DNA of 64,000 nucleotides from CAWINY01 sp963837635 (GTDB lineage: Bacteria; Acidobacteriota; Terriglobia; Terriglobales; Acidobacteriaceae), in NCBI GenBank assembly GCA_963837635.1, contig CAWINY010000005.1, forward strand, positions 124,001 through 188,000. Direction: 5' to 3'. This document shows positions 17,883 through 26,924 of this stretch, piece after piece; within the stretch, counting starts at the first letter, position 1; every line of letters begins with the position of its first letter. A model generated the notes under the pieces. That model was not told the origin of the DNA, ran no database searches, and was given only the letters and a program-made list of their open reading frames with translations. The position numbers were made by a program, and so were the translations under genes.

Positions 17883-18719
17883 GTGACATTGAGCGAACAT
17901 CAACTCAGAGTTCTGGACGCCGGTAACCAACTGAGGGCAATTCGAGAGCAACTCGGCTTTTCCTTGCGCGATGTTGAAGCCACGAGTGATCGGCTTGCCG
18001 AGGCGTACGGCTTGCCGGACCTTGCAATTGGAGTCACTACGCTCTCGGATATGGAGACAAAAGGGAGCACGCCAAGCATCTACCGGCTCTACTCGCTGGC
18101 CGTGATTTACCGCCGTGATCCCCGCGAGATTCTTTCCTTTTACGGTTTAGACGTGAATCGAATGGCTGCGGCGCAAGTGCTTAGTGAGCCACCGAAGAAG
18201 ACGCACTACAGCACGGCACTCCAGGCATCCACGTCTCTTAGGATCCCGGTTGGCCTTGATCCGGCTTTTGACCTGCGGGCGACCGTCAACATTGGCCGCA
18301 TGATCGAGCGGTGGGGTACGGTTCCGATTGGATATCTCTCGCAATTTGAAGATCGGAATTATACGTACGGATATATCGGCATCGAGGACTTCACCATGTA
18401 CCCCGTCTTGCTGCCTGGATCATTCATTCAGATTGACGAGGAGAAGACTTCGGTCCTCAATGGGGCTTGGCGCTCGGAGTATGAAAGGCCCATTTATTTT
18501 GTCGAAACCAGAAGCGGATATGTGTGCTGTTGGTGCAACCTGAGTGGGAGCCAAATCACGCTTCTACCCCATCCGCTCTCACCGGTTCTCCCACGTGTCC
18601 TCAAGTATCGCAGTGAGGCTGAAGTTATTGGGCAAGTGGTTGCGATCGCGATGCGTCTGGACGATTTTCGTCATGCGCCGCCCGAGCCAGGGCATCGAGG
18701 GCGTCCAAAACTGTCCTGA
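17883..18719 (+). CDS. XRE-family regulator with degenerate S24/LexA-like C-terminal domain
   Basis: A 278-residue regulator. Residues about 8-85 form an XRE-type helix-turn-helix (LRAIREQLGFSLRDVEATS ... RLYSLAVIYRRDPREIL). The C-terminal half (about 150-265) resembles the S24 peptidase/LexA fold: DFTMYPVLLPGSFIQID aligns with the usual GDSMxPxLxxGDxVxVD, but the catalytic serine position is Thr, and no lysine appears where the second catalytic residue is expected, so self-cleavage looks unlikely. It may instead bind a ligand or partner. GTG 17883 is chosen because GGGAG sits 6 nt upstream; a TTG at 17856 lacks one. Two palindromes upstream suggest autoregulation. The last 95 nt overlap the convergent gene. 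Confidence 0.8.
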   Translation: MTLSEHQLRVLDAGNQLRAIREQLGFSLRDVEATSDRLAEAYGLPDLAIGVTTLSDMETKGSTPSIYRLYSLAVIYRRDPREILSFYGLDVNRMAAAQVLSEPPKKTHYSTALQASTSLRIPVGLDPAFDLRATVNIGRMIERWGTVPIGYLSQFEDRNYTYGYIGIEDFTMYPVLLPGSFIQIDEEKTSVLNGAWRSEYERPIYFVETRSGYVCCWCNLSGSQITLLPHPLSPVLPRVLKYRSEAEVIGQVVAIAMRLDDFRHAPPEPGHRGRPKLS

Positions 18720-19053
18720 AATGCAGCGCCGATCCGCCACCCAAATCCGCAGGAATCAGTTTGTCCCATCTCGCACGAAAATCTGCTAACTGAGTTGAGC
18801 TCAGACCTGTTCTTGCTGCATCCTCCAGTATCGCTGCTAGCGGGGTCCTGAGCGTTTCCAAAAACACCTGCTGGTGCGCCTCTGCCATAGCCCTCTGGGC
18901 CTGCAATTCACCGTGAACCTTGCATAATCCCCAGTGCTGATACTGCCCCCCCTTGTCGCGGTGCTCAGAGCAATACTCCACTCTCCGCAGTGTGCCGGGA
19001 ATCGCCGCGAGCGTCCTGTTCATAAAGTCTTCAAACGCACTCGTTAGTTGCAT
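18625..19053 (-). CDS. Hypothetical cytoplasmic protein, partly helical, with paired Cys/His residues
   Basis: About 142 residues from ATG 19053 (GGAG about 10 nt upstream); a longer frame to 19140 is possible but begins in a poor context. An early segment RRVEYCSEHRDKGGQYQHWGL holds Cys/His residues that could bind metal (CxxH ... H ... CxVH), followed by predicted helices rich in Ala and Gln. I do not recognise a family. The gene is convergent with the XRE regulator, overlapping its last 95 nt, and divergent from the small secreted-peptide ORF, so its expression may be tied to both. Confidence 0.5.
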   Translation of the reverse strand: MQLTSAFEDFMNRTLAAIPGTLRRVEYCSEHRDKGGQYQHWGLCKVHGELQAQRAMAEAHQQVFLETLRTPLAAILEDAARTGLSSTQLADFRARWDKLIPADLGGGSALHFRTVLDALDALARAAHDENRPDASRSQPLAQ

Positions 19054-19159
19054 TTTCTTTCGCTCCGCCGAACACCGAACACGAATCCATTTCCACCCAT
19101 GGCACACGCATTCATAGGCGATTTTACACGGGAACGTCACTCAATCAAGGAGAACACCC

Positions 19160-19297
19160 GTGAAAAAGGTCGCCTTTTGTCTAGCAACCCTCTTCCTCTC
19201 TGGAATCCTGACCTCACTGCCCAAGTCCACCGTTCAAGGGCCGCCAGATCCATGTTGGCCCTATGATACTTGCCCCTACGTCCTTCCGGGCAAATGA
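19160..19297 (+). CDS. Small secreted-peptide ORF (45 residues)
   Basis: A 45-codon ORF starting at GTG 19160 with a strong AAGGAGA site 6 nt upstream. The N-terminus (MKKVAFCLATLFLSGIL if the GTG initiates as Met) is a classic signal peptide: two lysines then a hydrophobic core. The remaining 20-25 residues are Pro-rich with two cysteines spaced CX5C (PCWPYDTCPY) and end in PGK. It sits 52 nt before a polytopic membrane-protein gene and downstream of an XRE regulator. I do not recognise the family. A peptide signal, a small envelope protein or a processed natural product are all possible; secretion is supported, function is not. Confidence 0.6.
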   Translation: MKKVAFCLATLFLSGILTSLPKSTVQGPPDPCWPYDTCPYVLPGK

Positions 19298-19349
19298 TTG
19301 CAATTGCCGAGGTGGCTGCTGACGGGATACTCTGTTCCCGTCTGCAGCC

Positions 19350-20108
19350 ATGCTTCATGCCCTTATAGATATCTTTTGGATTGTTCCCGCGGTCGGCCAG
19401 ATCGTGGTAGCTGTTGCCATCATTCGACGAAAACTGGTTCGCGCCCTGCGCATGTTTCTTGCTTATGCCTGTTGGGAGGTCCTATGGGCCTGTGTCCTCT
19501 ATTTGATGTTGCTGCAAAACCCGAGGCACTTAACGCTGACGATTACATATTTTATCGCATTCTGGAGTGAACAGGCGGTCGGCCTCATATTGGGAGTTGT
19601 GGTTGTTAAAGAGGTCTTTTCCAATATTTTCCAGCCATACGCCGCTCTCCAGGACTTAAGTGATACAGTTTTTCGTTGGCTTATCGTAATCCTTGTCCTG
19701 CTCGCCCTCATTAGCGGTGTGATAGCGCCAGGAGTAGACCAATATCGAATTGTGGCCGGCGTTTATGTGCTAGAGCGAAGCGTGCGCGCTGTTCAAGTGG
19801 GAGTTTTGCTGTTTTTGTTTGTGTTCTCAAGAGTGATTGGCGTCTCTTGGCGTAGTCACTTGTTTGGAATTGCTGCAGGTTTTGGCCTGTTAGCGACCGT
19901 TCGGCTGATTGCTGTGGCGTTAAGAGCACAGATGGGGTTCGGTCTACAGCACCTAGCCGTGATCTTAAGCGGAGCCGGTGAGACGTGCGCTGTCCTGATA
20001 TGGGTCGCGTATTTGCTAATTCCGGAACCCGCACATGAGCTCAACGAGTTGCCGGTTGTGCAGCTAGAGGAGTGGAACCAAGCTCTGGTGGGGTTATTGC
20101 GCCGATGA
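19350..20108 (+). CDS. Polytopic (about 7 TM) membrane protein of unknown function
   Basis: A 252-residue protein with about seven hydrophobic helices (roughly 5-25, 33-53, 64-85, 105-128, 140-160, 170-190, 205-225) and a short acidic C-terminal tail (EPAHELNELPVVQLEEWNQ). I cannot place it in a named family; similar unannotated 7TM proteins are frequent in acidobacteria as far as I recall. Its stop codon overlaps the start of the next gene in an ATGA, so the two products are translated together. The small secreted-peptide ORF just upstream makes a peptide sensor or exporter an appealing but untested idea. Confidence 0.7.
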   Translation: MLHALIDIFWIVPAVGQIVVAVAIIRRKLVRALRMFLAYACWEVLWACVLYLMLLQNPRHLTLTITYFIAFWSEQAVGLILGVVVVKEVFSNIFQPYAALQDLSDTVFRWLIVILVLLALISGVIAPGVDQYRIVAGVYVLERSVRAVQVGVLLFLFVFSRVIGVSWRSHLFGIAAGFGLLATVRLIAVALRAQMGFGLQHLAVILSGAGETCAVLIWVAYLLIPEPAHELNELPVVQLEEWNQALVGLLRR

Positions 20109-20641
20109 TCTATTTCTTTGTGGCTTTAGGCGTGTCGCTATTAATTGCGATGGCATCTTTGCGCTTGGCGCGAGGGAAAGCCGCACCTCTTCGGGAGGCC
20201 GCAGATCTGAGTTCCCGAATCATTCCAGTTGATTTACGGGCATTTCAGAATCTTATTGATCCGGGCGAAAAAGAATTTCTCAGGGCTAAACTTCCAATCC
20301 GGGAGTATCGACGAATTCACCGCAAACGGATGTTGGCAGCAATCGGCTACGTCCGACACACGGCAAGTAACGCGACAACCTTGCTCATGCTCGGCGAACT
20401 AGGTCGTCGAAGCGCCAACCCGAAAGTAGTTCAGGATGCGCGCAATTTGATCGACAGCGCGCTCCGCCTCCGTATCTATTCGCTGCTGGCGACATGTAGG
20501 CTGTTTGGTGAATTCGTGTTCCCCGACATTGAGTTTGCCGGTACTGCGATTATTGAGCAGTACGAGACATTACTGAAATTGGGGGAGAACGTCGTTGCGA
20601 TGCACCGGTTGCCGCACCGTCCATCTGCAACCACCTCGTAG
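20105..20641 (+). CDS. Hypothetical protein with one N-terminal membrane anchor
   Basis: A 178-residue product from ATG 20105, which overlaps the TGA of the 7TM gene (ATGA), implying translational coupling. One N-terminal hydrophobic helix (about 2-20) then a helical, Arg/Leu-rich domain, presumably cytoplasmic. No family recognised. Being coupled to a 7TM protein, it may be an intracellular partner that relays or anchors. Downstream, no further gene of the same unit is evident. Confidence 0.6.
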   Translation: MIYFFVALGVSLLIAMASLRLARGKAAPLREAADLSSRIIPVDLRAFQNLIDPGEKEFLRAKLPIREYRRIHRKRMLAAIGYVRHTASNATTLLMLGELGRRSANPKVVQDARNLIDSALRLRIYSLLATCRLFGEFVFPDIEFAGTAIIEQYETLLKLGENVVAMHRLPHRPSATTS

Positions 20642-21273
20642 CCACATGGAACTCCCTAACCGTGGCCGCGTTGTGATGAGCGCGAATTGTGTTGCGCCTG
20701 TCCCAGGCCAGTGCCGGACCGAGGATTTCGTCCACAGCCGATGGGGTCGGACGTATCTACTGAGACTGCCCCACACTTTCATGCGGCAGCTCCTTCAAGG
20801 CGTCGCCACCGGCCAAATTAGCGGTTTGCTAAAAGCCGGTCGAACATTCGCGACAGTTGCTTTGACGAATCTTCTGCTCTGACGAATCTTCGCCGGCTTC
20901 GTTGTAAACCGGCGTGCCGCAAGCCCTCCGCATAGATGATGACGTAGTTGGGCTTGCCGGAGGCTAGGCCTTTGCCAAACCCGCAGGAACTCGGCAATGG
21001 CACTCTGGCTGTATCGTCGAACAGGTGAGCTGCTGCGGTTCTTCAAAAACAGACAGTTGCCCAAAATGTTCAAAACCGTCCAGCTATCCCTTCATCCGAC
21101 GCATCTGAATCGGGCGAATCGTACTCGATGGCAAGAGGTCGCCGGGAGAATCACGCGGCGCATGGAATCGCAACCGCATGGAGTTCTTGGTTACAGGTCA
21201 ACGTGTTATGGCCGCCGTAAGTGTTTCGTGGTTCATCGCTGCGGCCGGTCGCAGGAAACCGGAGAGTCTAGCG
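20642..21273. other. Gap without a recognisable gene
   Basis: About 630 nt between the coupled membrane genes and the broken tolC. Several open frames of 60-95 codons exist on both strands, but none has a convincing start site or a family resemblance. A direct repeat TGACGAATCTTC occurs twice near 20863-20890. It may hold decayed DNA. Confidence 0.4.
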
Positions 21274-21517
21274 ATGCTCAGTTTTGTACCGGGTCGCTTG
21301 GCCGTGGGTCTAACACTGGTCTTCGGGTCAGCTGTACCTTGGGCGCAGACAACATCCTCCAGCGGGAACGCTCGAGCAACGCAATACGTTATCACCCTGA
21401 GTCAGGGATCTGCAGGTTTTCAGCCGCAAAACCCGTTTTCCGGCAGCGTGCCGGCGGGAAAGACTGCTCCCACCCTGCTCCCGCTTTCCCTGAAAGATGC
21501 CATCGATCGAGGGCTTA

Positions 21518-22802
21518 GGCACCGTAAATAAATAACGTTTACATCTACTATCCTGATCTGTTATTACGGTGGGCATGGACTCGGATGCCCAGCTCGGCCG
21601 GTACTTTGCTGGCATGTGGCCGCATCTGGACGAACACGCTCGGCGTTTGGTGGCTGCCAGCGAAGCTTTGGAACTGGGCTATGGCGGCATCTCGCGAGTC
21701 AGCCGCGCCTGCGGCCTATCGCGGGTCACGTTGACCAAGGGTATCGAGGAATTGAAAGCCGCGCCGCTGGCCCCGGGCCGGATTCGCCACGAGGGCGGCG
21801 GACGACACTCGTTGACGTCCAGCGATCCCGGCATGGCGCCCGCCTTGGACAGCATGGTCGAACCCACGGCACGCGGCGACCCGCAGTCGCCCTTGCGCTG
21901 GACCTGCAAGAGCGCCCGCACGCTGGCGGCGGAACTAACAGCCCGGCACCACCCGGTCAGCCACACCAAAGTGACCCAACTCCTGCGAGAGAGTGGCTAC
22001 AGCCTGCAGGGCAATCGCAAGACGGAGGAAGGGGATGACCATCCCGATCGTGACGCGCAGTTCCGTCATATCAATAGCGCCGTCAAACGCGCTTTGCGGG
22101 CAGGCGAGCCCGTCATTTCCGTGGACACGAAGAAGAAAGAACTGATCGGTAACTACCAAAACCAGGGCCGCCAGTGGCGCCAAACCGGAACGGCGGATAA
22201 GGTCAACGGACATGATTTTCCCGGTCCCGATGTACCCCGCGCCTATCCCTACGGAATCTACGACCTGGGGCGCAACGCGGGCTTCGTCAACGTGGGCACG
22301 GACCACGACACGGGGGCCTTCGCGGTGGCTTCGATTCGGGGCTGGTGGCGCGCCGACGGCCGGAACCTGTATCTGGGGGCACGGCGACTGCTGATCACCG
22401 CCGATGGCGGGGGTAGCAACGGCTGGCGGCTGCGACTGTGGAAATGGGAGTTACAGCGTCTGGCCGACCAGACCGGGCTGATACTGATGGTCTGCCATTT
22501 TCCGCCGGGCACGAGCAAATGGAATAAGGTGGAGCATCGGTTGTTTTCCTTCATTTCGTCCAACTGGCGCGGCGAGCCGCTACGCGATTATGAGACGGTG
22601 GTACGGCTGATCGCCGGAACGACGACGGCCAAGGGTTTGAAAGTGACCTGCCGCCTAGATCACCGCAAGTATCCCGTGGGGCGAAAGATCACGGATGAAG
22701 AGTTTGCCCATGTCAACCTCAAGCCAGACAAATTCCATGGTGAGTGGAACTACACCATTCATCCAAGCAACTAGGTTGTAAATGTTATATATTTACGCCG
22801 CC
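21518..22802 (+). mobile_element. ISAzo13-family insertion sequence inside tolC
   Basis: About 1285 bp. Terminal inverted repeats of about 26 bp: the left end starts GGCACCGTAAATA and the right end, read inward, GGCGGCGTAAATA, with further matches. The flanks show TTA on both sides (21515-21517 and 22803-22805), consistent with a 3-bp target duplication, though the wider match CTTAGG makes the exact boundary ambiguous. It carries one intact transposase gene. Confidence 0.88.
21569..22774 (+). CDS. ISAzo13-family DDE transposase
   Basis: A 401-residue transposase, start GTG 21569 or ATG 21575. N-terminal helix-turn-helix (YGGISRVSRACGLSRVTLTKG) followed by the DDE domain with the hallmark segments ISVDTKKKELIGNY (first Asp), LLITADGGGSNGWR (second Asp) and PGTSKWNKVEHRLFSFIS (catalytic Glu). 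Length and motifs match the ISAzo13 family. The gene is uninterrupted, so the element could still be active. It is oriented like the tolC gene it interrupts. Confidence 0.93.
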   Translation: MGMDSDAQLGRYFAGMWPHLDEHARRLVAASEALELGYGGISRVSRACGLSRVTLTKGIEELKAAPLAPGRIRHEGGGRHSLTSSDPGMAPALDSMVEPTARGDPQSPLRWTCKSARTLAAELTARHHPVSHTKVTQLLRESGYSLQGNRKTEEGDDHPDRDAQFRHINSAVKRALRAGEPVISVDTKKKELIGNYQNQGRQWRQTGTADKVNGHDFPGPDVPRAYPYGIYDLGRNAGFVNVGTDHDTGAFAVASIRGWWRADGRNLYLGARRLLITADGGGSNGWRLRLWKWELQRLADQTGLILMVCHFPPGTSKWNKVEHRLFSFISSNWRGEPLRDYETVVRLIAGTTTAKGLKVTCRLDHRKYPVGRKITDEEFAHVNLKPDKFHGEWNYTIHPSN

Positions 22803-24016
22803 TTAGGCAGAATCTTGGTTTGCTTTTAACCGGCGAGGGAATCCCCTCGGCGCGTGGCCAGTGGTGGAAGGACCTGAGCGAACTACTGCCCAATCTCACC
22901 ACTTCGACCAGCGTCTCTGCCCTACAGATCAACCTCAGAACGGTTGGGTTCCATGTTCCTGGCTTTCCTTCGGTCGTTGGGCCGTTCGGGATTTTCGACA
23001 CCCGCGCCTATCTGACGCAATCGGTATTCGACTGGAAATTGATCCAGCAAACGCGCTCTGACGCACAGCAGATTCGGGCCGCTCGATATTCCTACAACGA
23101 CGCCCGCGAACTGGTGGTGTTTGCGGTAACCTCGGCGTACCTGCAGACAATCGCTGATTCTGCGCGGGTTGACACCGCTTTCGCACAACAGGATACCGCC
23201 CAAGCACTCTACCAGCAGGCGGCCGACCAACTGACCGCCGGCACCACAGCCGAGATCGATGTGTTGAGGGCTAAGGTCGAGTTGCAAACCCGTAAGCAGC
23301 AGCTCATTTCAGCTCGGAATGACCTTGCCAAACAGAAGATCGGGCTGGGGCGCGTAATCGGCCTGCCCACAGGGCAGGAGTACACACTGACAGACACGGC
23401 CAGCTATCAGCCACTTCCCAAGACCAGCCTCGACGAAGAGCTCAGTCGCGCCTATGCGTCACGCGCTGACTACCAGAGCGCCCTTGCTCAGGTCCGGGCG
23501 GCAGAACTGGCGCGCAAGGCGGCTGTCGCCGGCTATTACCCGTCGCTTTCCACGGCCGTGAATTACGGTGATATCGGCATCAATCCGGCCAACTCTCACG
23601 GCACGGTCCAGGCAACCGCAGCCCTGAATATCCCTATCTTCGAGGGGGGCAGAGTTCACGGTGATGTCGCAGGCTGACTCAGCCCTGCGGCAGAGTCGGG
23701 AATTGCTGGGGAACTTGCGTTCGCAGATTGACCAGGACGTGCGGAACGCCTTACTGGATCTGCAATCAGCGGCGGACCAGGTGGAAGTCGCTCGCAGCTC
23801 CGTCGATCTCGCCAACCAGACGCTGGTACAGGCGCGAGACCGCTTTGCCGCGGGCGTCGCCGACAACATCGAAGTGGTCCAGGCGCAGCAGTCTGTCGCC
23901 GGCGCCAACGAGTCGTTGATTTCCAGTCTTTACGCTTACAACGTGTCGAAGATCGAACTTGGGCGGGCGATCGGACACGCGGAAGCCGGCGTCCAGGAAT
24001 ATCTGAAAGGGAAGTA

Positions 24017-25285
24017 ATGGCATCCAATCCCAACCCGCACCCCCTCGACAAAACCGAAGAGCTTTCGGCCAGCCCAATTCCCGAGACCCAGCATAGACGT
24101 TTTCGGCTGCTGGCTTCGCACCGACGGCCGAAGCGGGGGCGCCTGTGGCTGATCATCGGTGCCGTGCTGCTTCTGATTGTGGGCGGCTTCTTCCTGTGGC
24201 GTTACCTCACCAGCTATGAGTCCACCGACGACGCCCAGGTGGATGTCCACCTCTACCCGGTCAGCGCCCGCATCTCCGGCTACGTGATCAAGGTGAACGT
24301 GAACGACAACCAGTACGTCGAAAAAGGCACGGTGCTGGTCGAGATCGACCCGAGAGATTACCAGGTTGCAGTGGATAAGGCGCAAGCCGACCTCGCCAAT
24401 GCGGAAGCGACCGCGCACTCGCTCGACATCGTTGTTCCAATTACCTCCGTGAACACCTCAAGCCAGTTACGATTCTCCGCGTCTGACGTGGAAAATGCCG
24501 GGGCCGGGATCGCTGCCTCCGAAAAGCAGCTTGCCGCCGCACAAGCCCAAGTGGAGCAAGCAGAGGCCAATGACGTTAGGGCGCAGGACGACATGAAACG
24601 CTACAAACTGCTGGTGGACAAGCGAGAGGTCTCGGCGCAGATCTACGACCAAGCCCTCGCTGCAGCCAAGGCCAGCACCGCCAATGTGGCTGCAGCCAGC
24701 GCCAATGCGTCTGCCGCCGAGCAGGCGGTGCAGCAGGCCAGAAGCAAACTTTCCCAGGCCGAAGCCAACCACCGGGCCGCGCAAACCGGGCCCGAGCAGG
24801 TAGCGTCCACCCGTGCTCGCGCCCTCTCCGCCGCTGCCGACGTCCAACAGAAGCGCGCTGCCTTGGCTCAGGCTGAGCTCAATCTGCAATACACCCGGAT
24901 CGAGGCGCCGGTCAGCGGTGAGGTCAACAAGACGGTGGTGGTCGGCCTGAACGTGCAGCCCGGCCAGCAGTTGCTGACCGTCGTCCCACTGGACGAAGTC
25001 TGGATCACCGCAAATTTCAAGGAGACTCAGCTCAAGCACATGCGGCCGGGGCAGCGGGTAGACATTGAGCTGGACTCCGACGGCGCGAGCTACCGGGGCC
25101 ACGTGGACAGCATCGCCGGGGCCACCGGCCCGCTCTTCAGCGTGCTCCCGCCGGAAAATGCTACCGGAAACTACGTCAAGATCGTGCAGCGGCTTCCTGT
25201 AAAGATCATTCTCGAGCCGGGAGAGAGCCGCAACCGGCAGCTTCGGCCGGGCATGAGCGTCGAACCGAAGGTGCATTTGCGATGA
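24017..25285 (+). CDS. HlyD/EmrA-family membrane fusion protein
   Basis: A 422-residue periplasmic adaptor that links an inner-membrane exporter to an outer-membrane channel. A membrane anchor (about 48-68, LWLIIGAVLLLIVGGFFLW) is followed by the biotinyl-lipoyl-like domain (ISGYVIKVNVNDNQYVEKG), a long coiled-coil alpha-hairpin rich in Ala/Gln (about 120-275) and a C-terminal beta-barrel (LQYTRIEAPVSGEV, VWITANFKET). Its ATG overlaps the tolC stop in TAATG, and its stop overlaps the MFS start in ATGA, so the three genes are one operon. With tolC broken, the pump needs another outer-membrane channel. Confidence 0.92.
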   Translation: MASNPNPHPLDKTEELSASPIPETQHRRFRLLASHRRPKRGRLWLIIGAVLLLIVGGFFLWRYLTSYESTDDAQVDVHLYPVSARISGYVIKVNVNDNQYVEKGTVLVEIDPRDYQVAVDKAQADLANAEATAHSLDIVVPITSVNTSSQLRFSASDVENAGAGIAASEKQLAAAQAQVEQAEANDVRAQDDMKRYKLLVDKREVSAQIYDQALAAAKASTANVAAASANASAAEQAVQQARSKLSQAEANHRAAQTGPEQVASTRARALSAAADVQQKRAALAQAELNLQYTRIEAPVSGEVNKTVVVGLNVQPGQQLLTVVPLDEVWITANFKETQLKHMRPGQRVDIELDSDGASYRGHVDSIAGATGPLFSVLPPENATGNYVKIVQRLPVKIILEPGESRNRQLRPGMSVEPKVHLR

Positions 25286-26883
25286 GTGATGACGCCCAGA
25301 CTCTCGCCGTGGCCGAAGCCACCTGGCAGCCCAAGTACAATCCCTGGCTGATTGCGGTCGTGGTGGCGATGGCCGCGTTCATGGAGGTCCTCGACACCAG
25401 CATCGCTAATGTGGCTTTGCCCTACATGGCAGGCAATCTGGGCGCGAGCAACGATGAGAGCACCTGGGTGCTCACCTCTTATCTGGTTTCCAATGCTATT
25501 GTCCTCCCCATCAGCGGCTGGCTCGCCGTTACCTTTGGACGGAAGCGATTTTTCATCACGTGTCTCGTTATCTTCACTTTGAGCTCGCTCCTCTGCGGGA
25601 CGGCGCCGAGCCTTGGTCTCCTCCTGTTATTCCGCGTGATGCAGGGCGCCGGGGGAGGAGGACTCCAGCCGATGGCGCAAGCCATCCTGGCGGACACATT
25701 TCCGCCGCAAAAACGCGGCTTGGCCTTCGCCGTGTATGGCATCACAGCTGTCATGGCGCCCACCATTGGACCGACCCTGGGTGGGTGGATTACGTTCAAC
25801 TATTCCTGGCGCTGGATCTTCTTAATCAACTTGCCCGTCGGTTTGCTGGCTTTGGCGCTTGTCTTTCGTCTGATCGAAGATCCACCTTATTTGAGCCGCC
25901 TCAAAGCTGCCGGGATCAAGCTGGACTACATCGGGATCGCCCTGCTGGCACTGGGAGTCGGCGCCCTGCAGATCCTGCTGGATAAAGGACAGGAGGACGA
26001 CTGGTTCGGTTCGCATTTCATCCTGACCCTGGCGATTGTGTCGGGGGTGTGCCTGGTCTCGCTGGTTATTTGGGAGTGGTTCCGCAAGGATCCGGTCATC
26101 GACGTTCGCCTCTTCAGAAATCTCAACTACCTGGGCACGAACCTGATGATGTTCACCTTGGGAATCCTGCTGTTTAGCAGTCTTGTGCTCATGCCCCAGT
26201 TTCTTCAGACCTTGCTGGGATATACCGCCGAGTTGGCGGGACTGGTTCTTTCCGGGGGCGCGGTTTTCTTGTTACTCACCATGCCCGTCGTCGGCCAACT
26301 CACAACCAAATTTCAGGCACGCTACATCATCGCCTTTGGCTGGCTGTGCCTAGCGATCTCGATGTACTACTCCACTTGGCGCATCGACCTGCTGATCAGC
26401 TTCGGTTCGGCCACCTGGTTGCGCGTCGCCCAGGTTATCGGGCTGGGATTTCTATTCGTACCGATCACGCTGGTCGCCTACGTCGGGATGCCGGCGGAAA
26501 AAAGCAATGCCGTTGCCGGCATGATCAATTTCATGCGCAACATGGGGAGCAGCGTCGGCACTTCCATGGTCACGACGTTGATTGCGCGCCGCGCGCAATT
26601 CCATCAGAGCACTCTCGTCGGTCACACAACGTTAGGAAGTCCAACTTTTCAGAACTCGATCAGCGGTCTTGCGCAGCGCCTGGCGCACACGGGAGTGAGT
26701 CCGCCTGACGCGCAGGTGAAGGCCTACGCCAGGATCTACCGAGCCGTGCAGGCGCAGGCTGCGACTCTGGCGTATATCGATACCTTCTGGATTCTTTCCC
26801 TTGGCGCGGCGATCATGTTCGTACTGTCTTTCCTACTGAAAAAGAACGATCCGAGCGCGGGAGGCGAGGTGGCGGTCGGTTAA
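25282..26883 (+). CDS. DHA2-family MFS multidrug exporter (EmrB-like)
   Basis: A 533-residue inner-membrane drug:proton antiporter with 14 predicted helices. Family motifs: MEVLDTSIANVALPYMAGNL in helix 1 (motif D1), GWLAVTFGRKRFF between helices 2 and 3 (motif A), RVMQGAGGGGLQPM (motif B) and GPTLGGWI (motif C of antiporters). The start overlaps the HlyD stop in ATGA. Together with the HlyD gene it makes an EmrAB-type pump. No regulator gene (TetR, MarR) lies beside the operon. Confidence 0.93.
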   Translation: MSDDAQTLAVAEATWQPKYNPWLIAVVVAMAAFMEVLDTSIANVALPYMAGNLGASNDESTWVLTSYLVSNAIVLPISGWLAVTFGRKRFFITCLVIFTLSSLLCGTAPSLGLLLLFRVMQGAGGGGLQPMAQAILADTFPPQKRGLAFAVYGITAVMAPTIGPTLGGWITFNYSWRWIFLINLPVGLLALALVFRLIEDPPYLSRLKAAGIKLDYIGIALLALGVGALQILLDKGQEDDWFGSHFILTLAIVSGVCLVSLVIWEWFRKDPVIDVRLFRNLNYLGTNLMMFTLGILLFSSLVLMPQFLQTLLGYTAELAGLVLSGGAVFLLLTMPVVGQLTTKFQARYIIAFGWLCLAISMYYSTWRIDLLISFGSATWLRVAQVIGLGFLFVPITLVAYVGMPAEKSNAVAGMINFMRNMGSSVGTSMVTTLIARRAQFHQSTLVGHTTLGSPTFQNSISGLAQRLAHTGVSPPDAQVKAYARIYRAVQAQAATLAYIDTFWILSLGAAIMFVLSFLLKKNDPSAGGEVAVG

Positions 26884-26924
26884 GCGAAGGCGAATGGATG
26901 TCGTCGTTAGTCTAAGAGAACACC

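Larger units (their letters stand above)
21274..24017 (+). pseudogene. TolC-family outer-membrane efflux protein, split by an IS and frameshifted
   Basis: The N-terminal part (from ATG 21274, signal peptide ending PWAQ) runs to the insertion at 21515-21520 (KDAIDRGLR). It resumes at 22803 as QNLGLLLTGEGIPSARGQWW and continues through typical TolC helices until a premature stop at about 23678. A single-base deletion near 23672 (GDVAG-stop instead of GDVAQADSAL) shifts the frame; the remainder reads on to TAA 24017. Removing the IS and one target copy restores an uninterrupted frame across the insertion, but the frameshift remains. It is the first gene of an efflux operon with HlyD and MFS genes that overlap it in the usual way and still look intact. 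Confidence 0.9.

Noticed and set aside
20595..21073. Several 60-95 codon frames in the gap before tolC, on both strands
   Set aside because: No ribosome sites or recognisable motifs; overlapping frames compete with each other.
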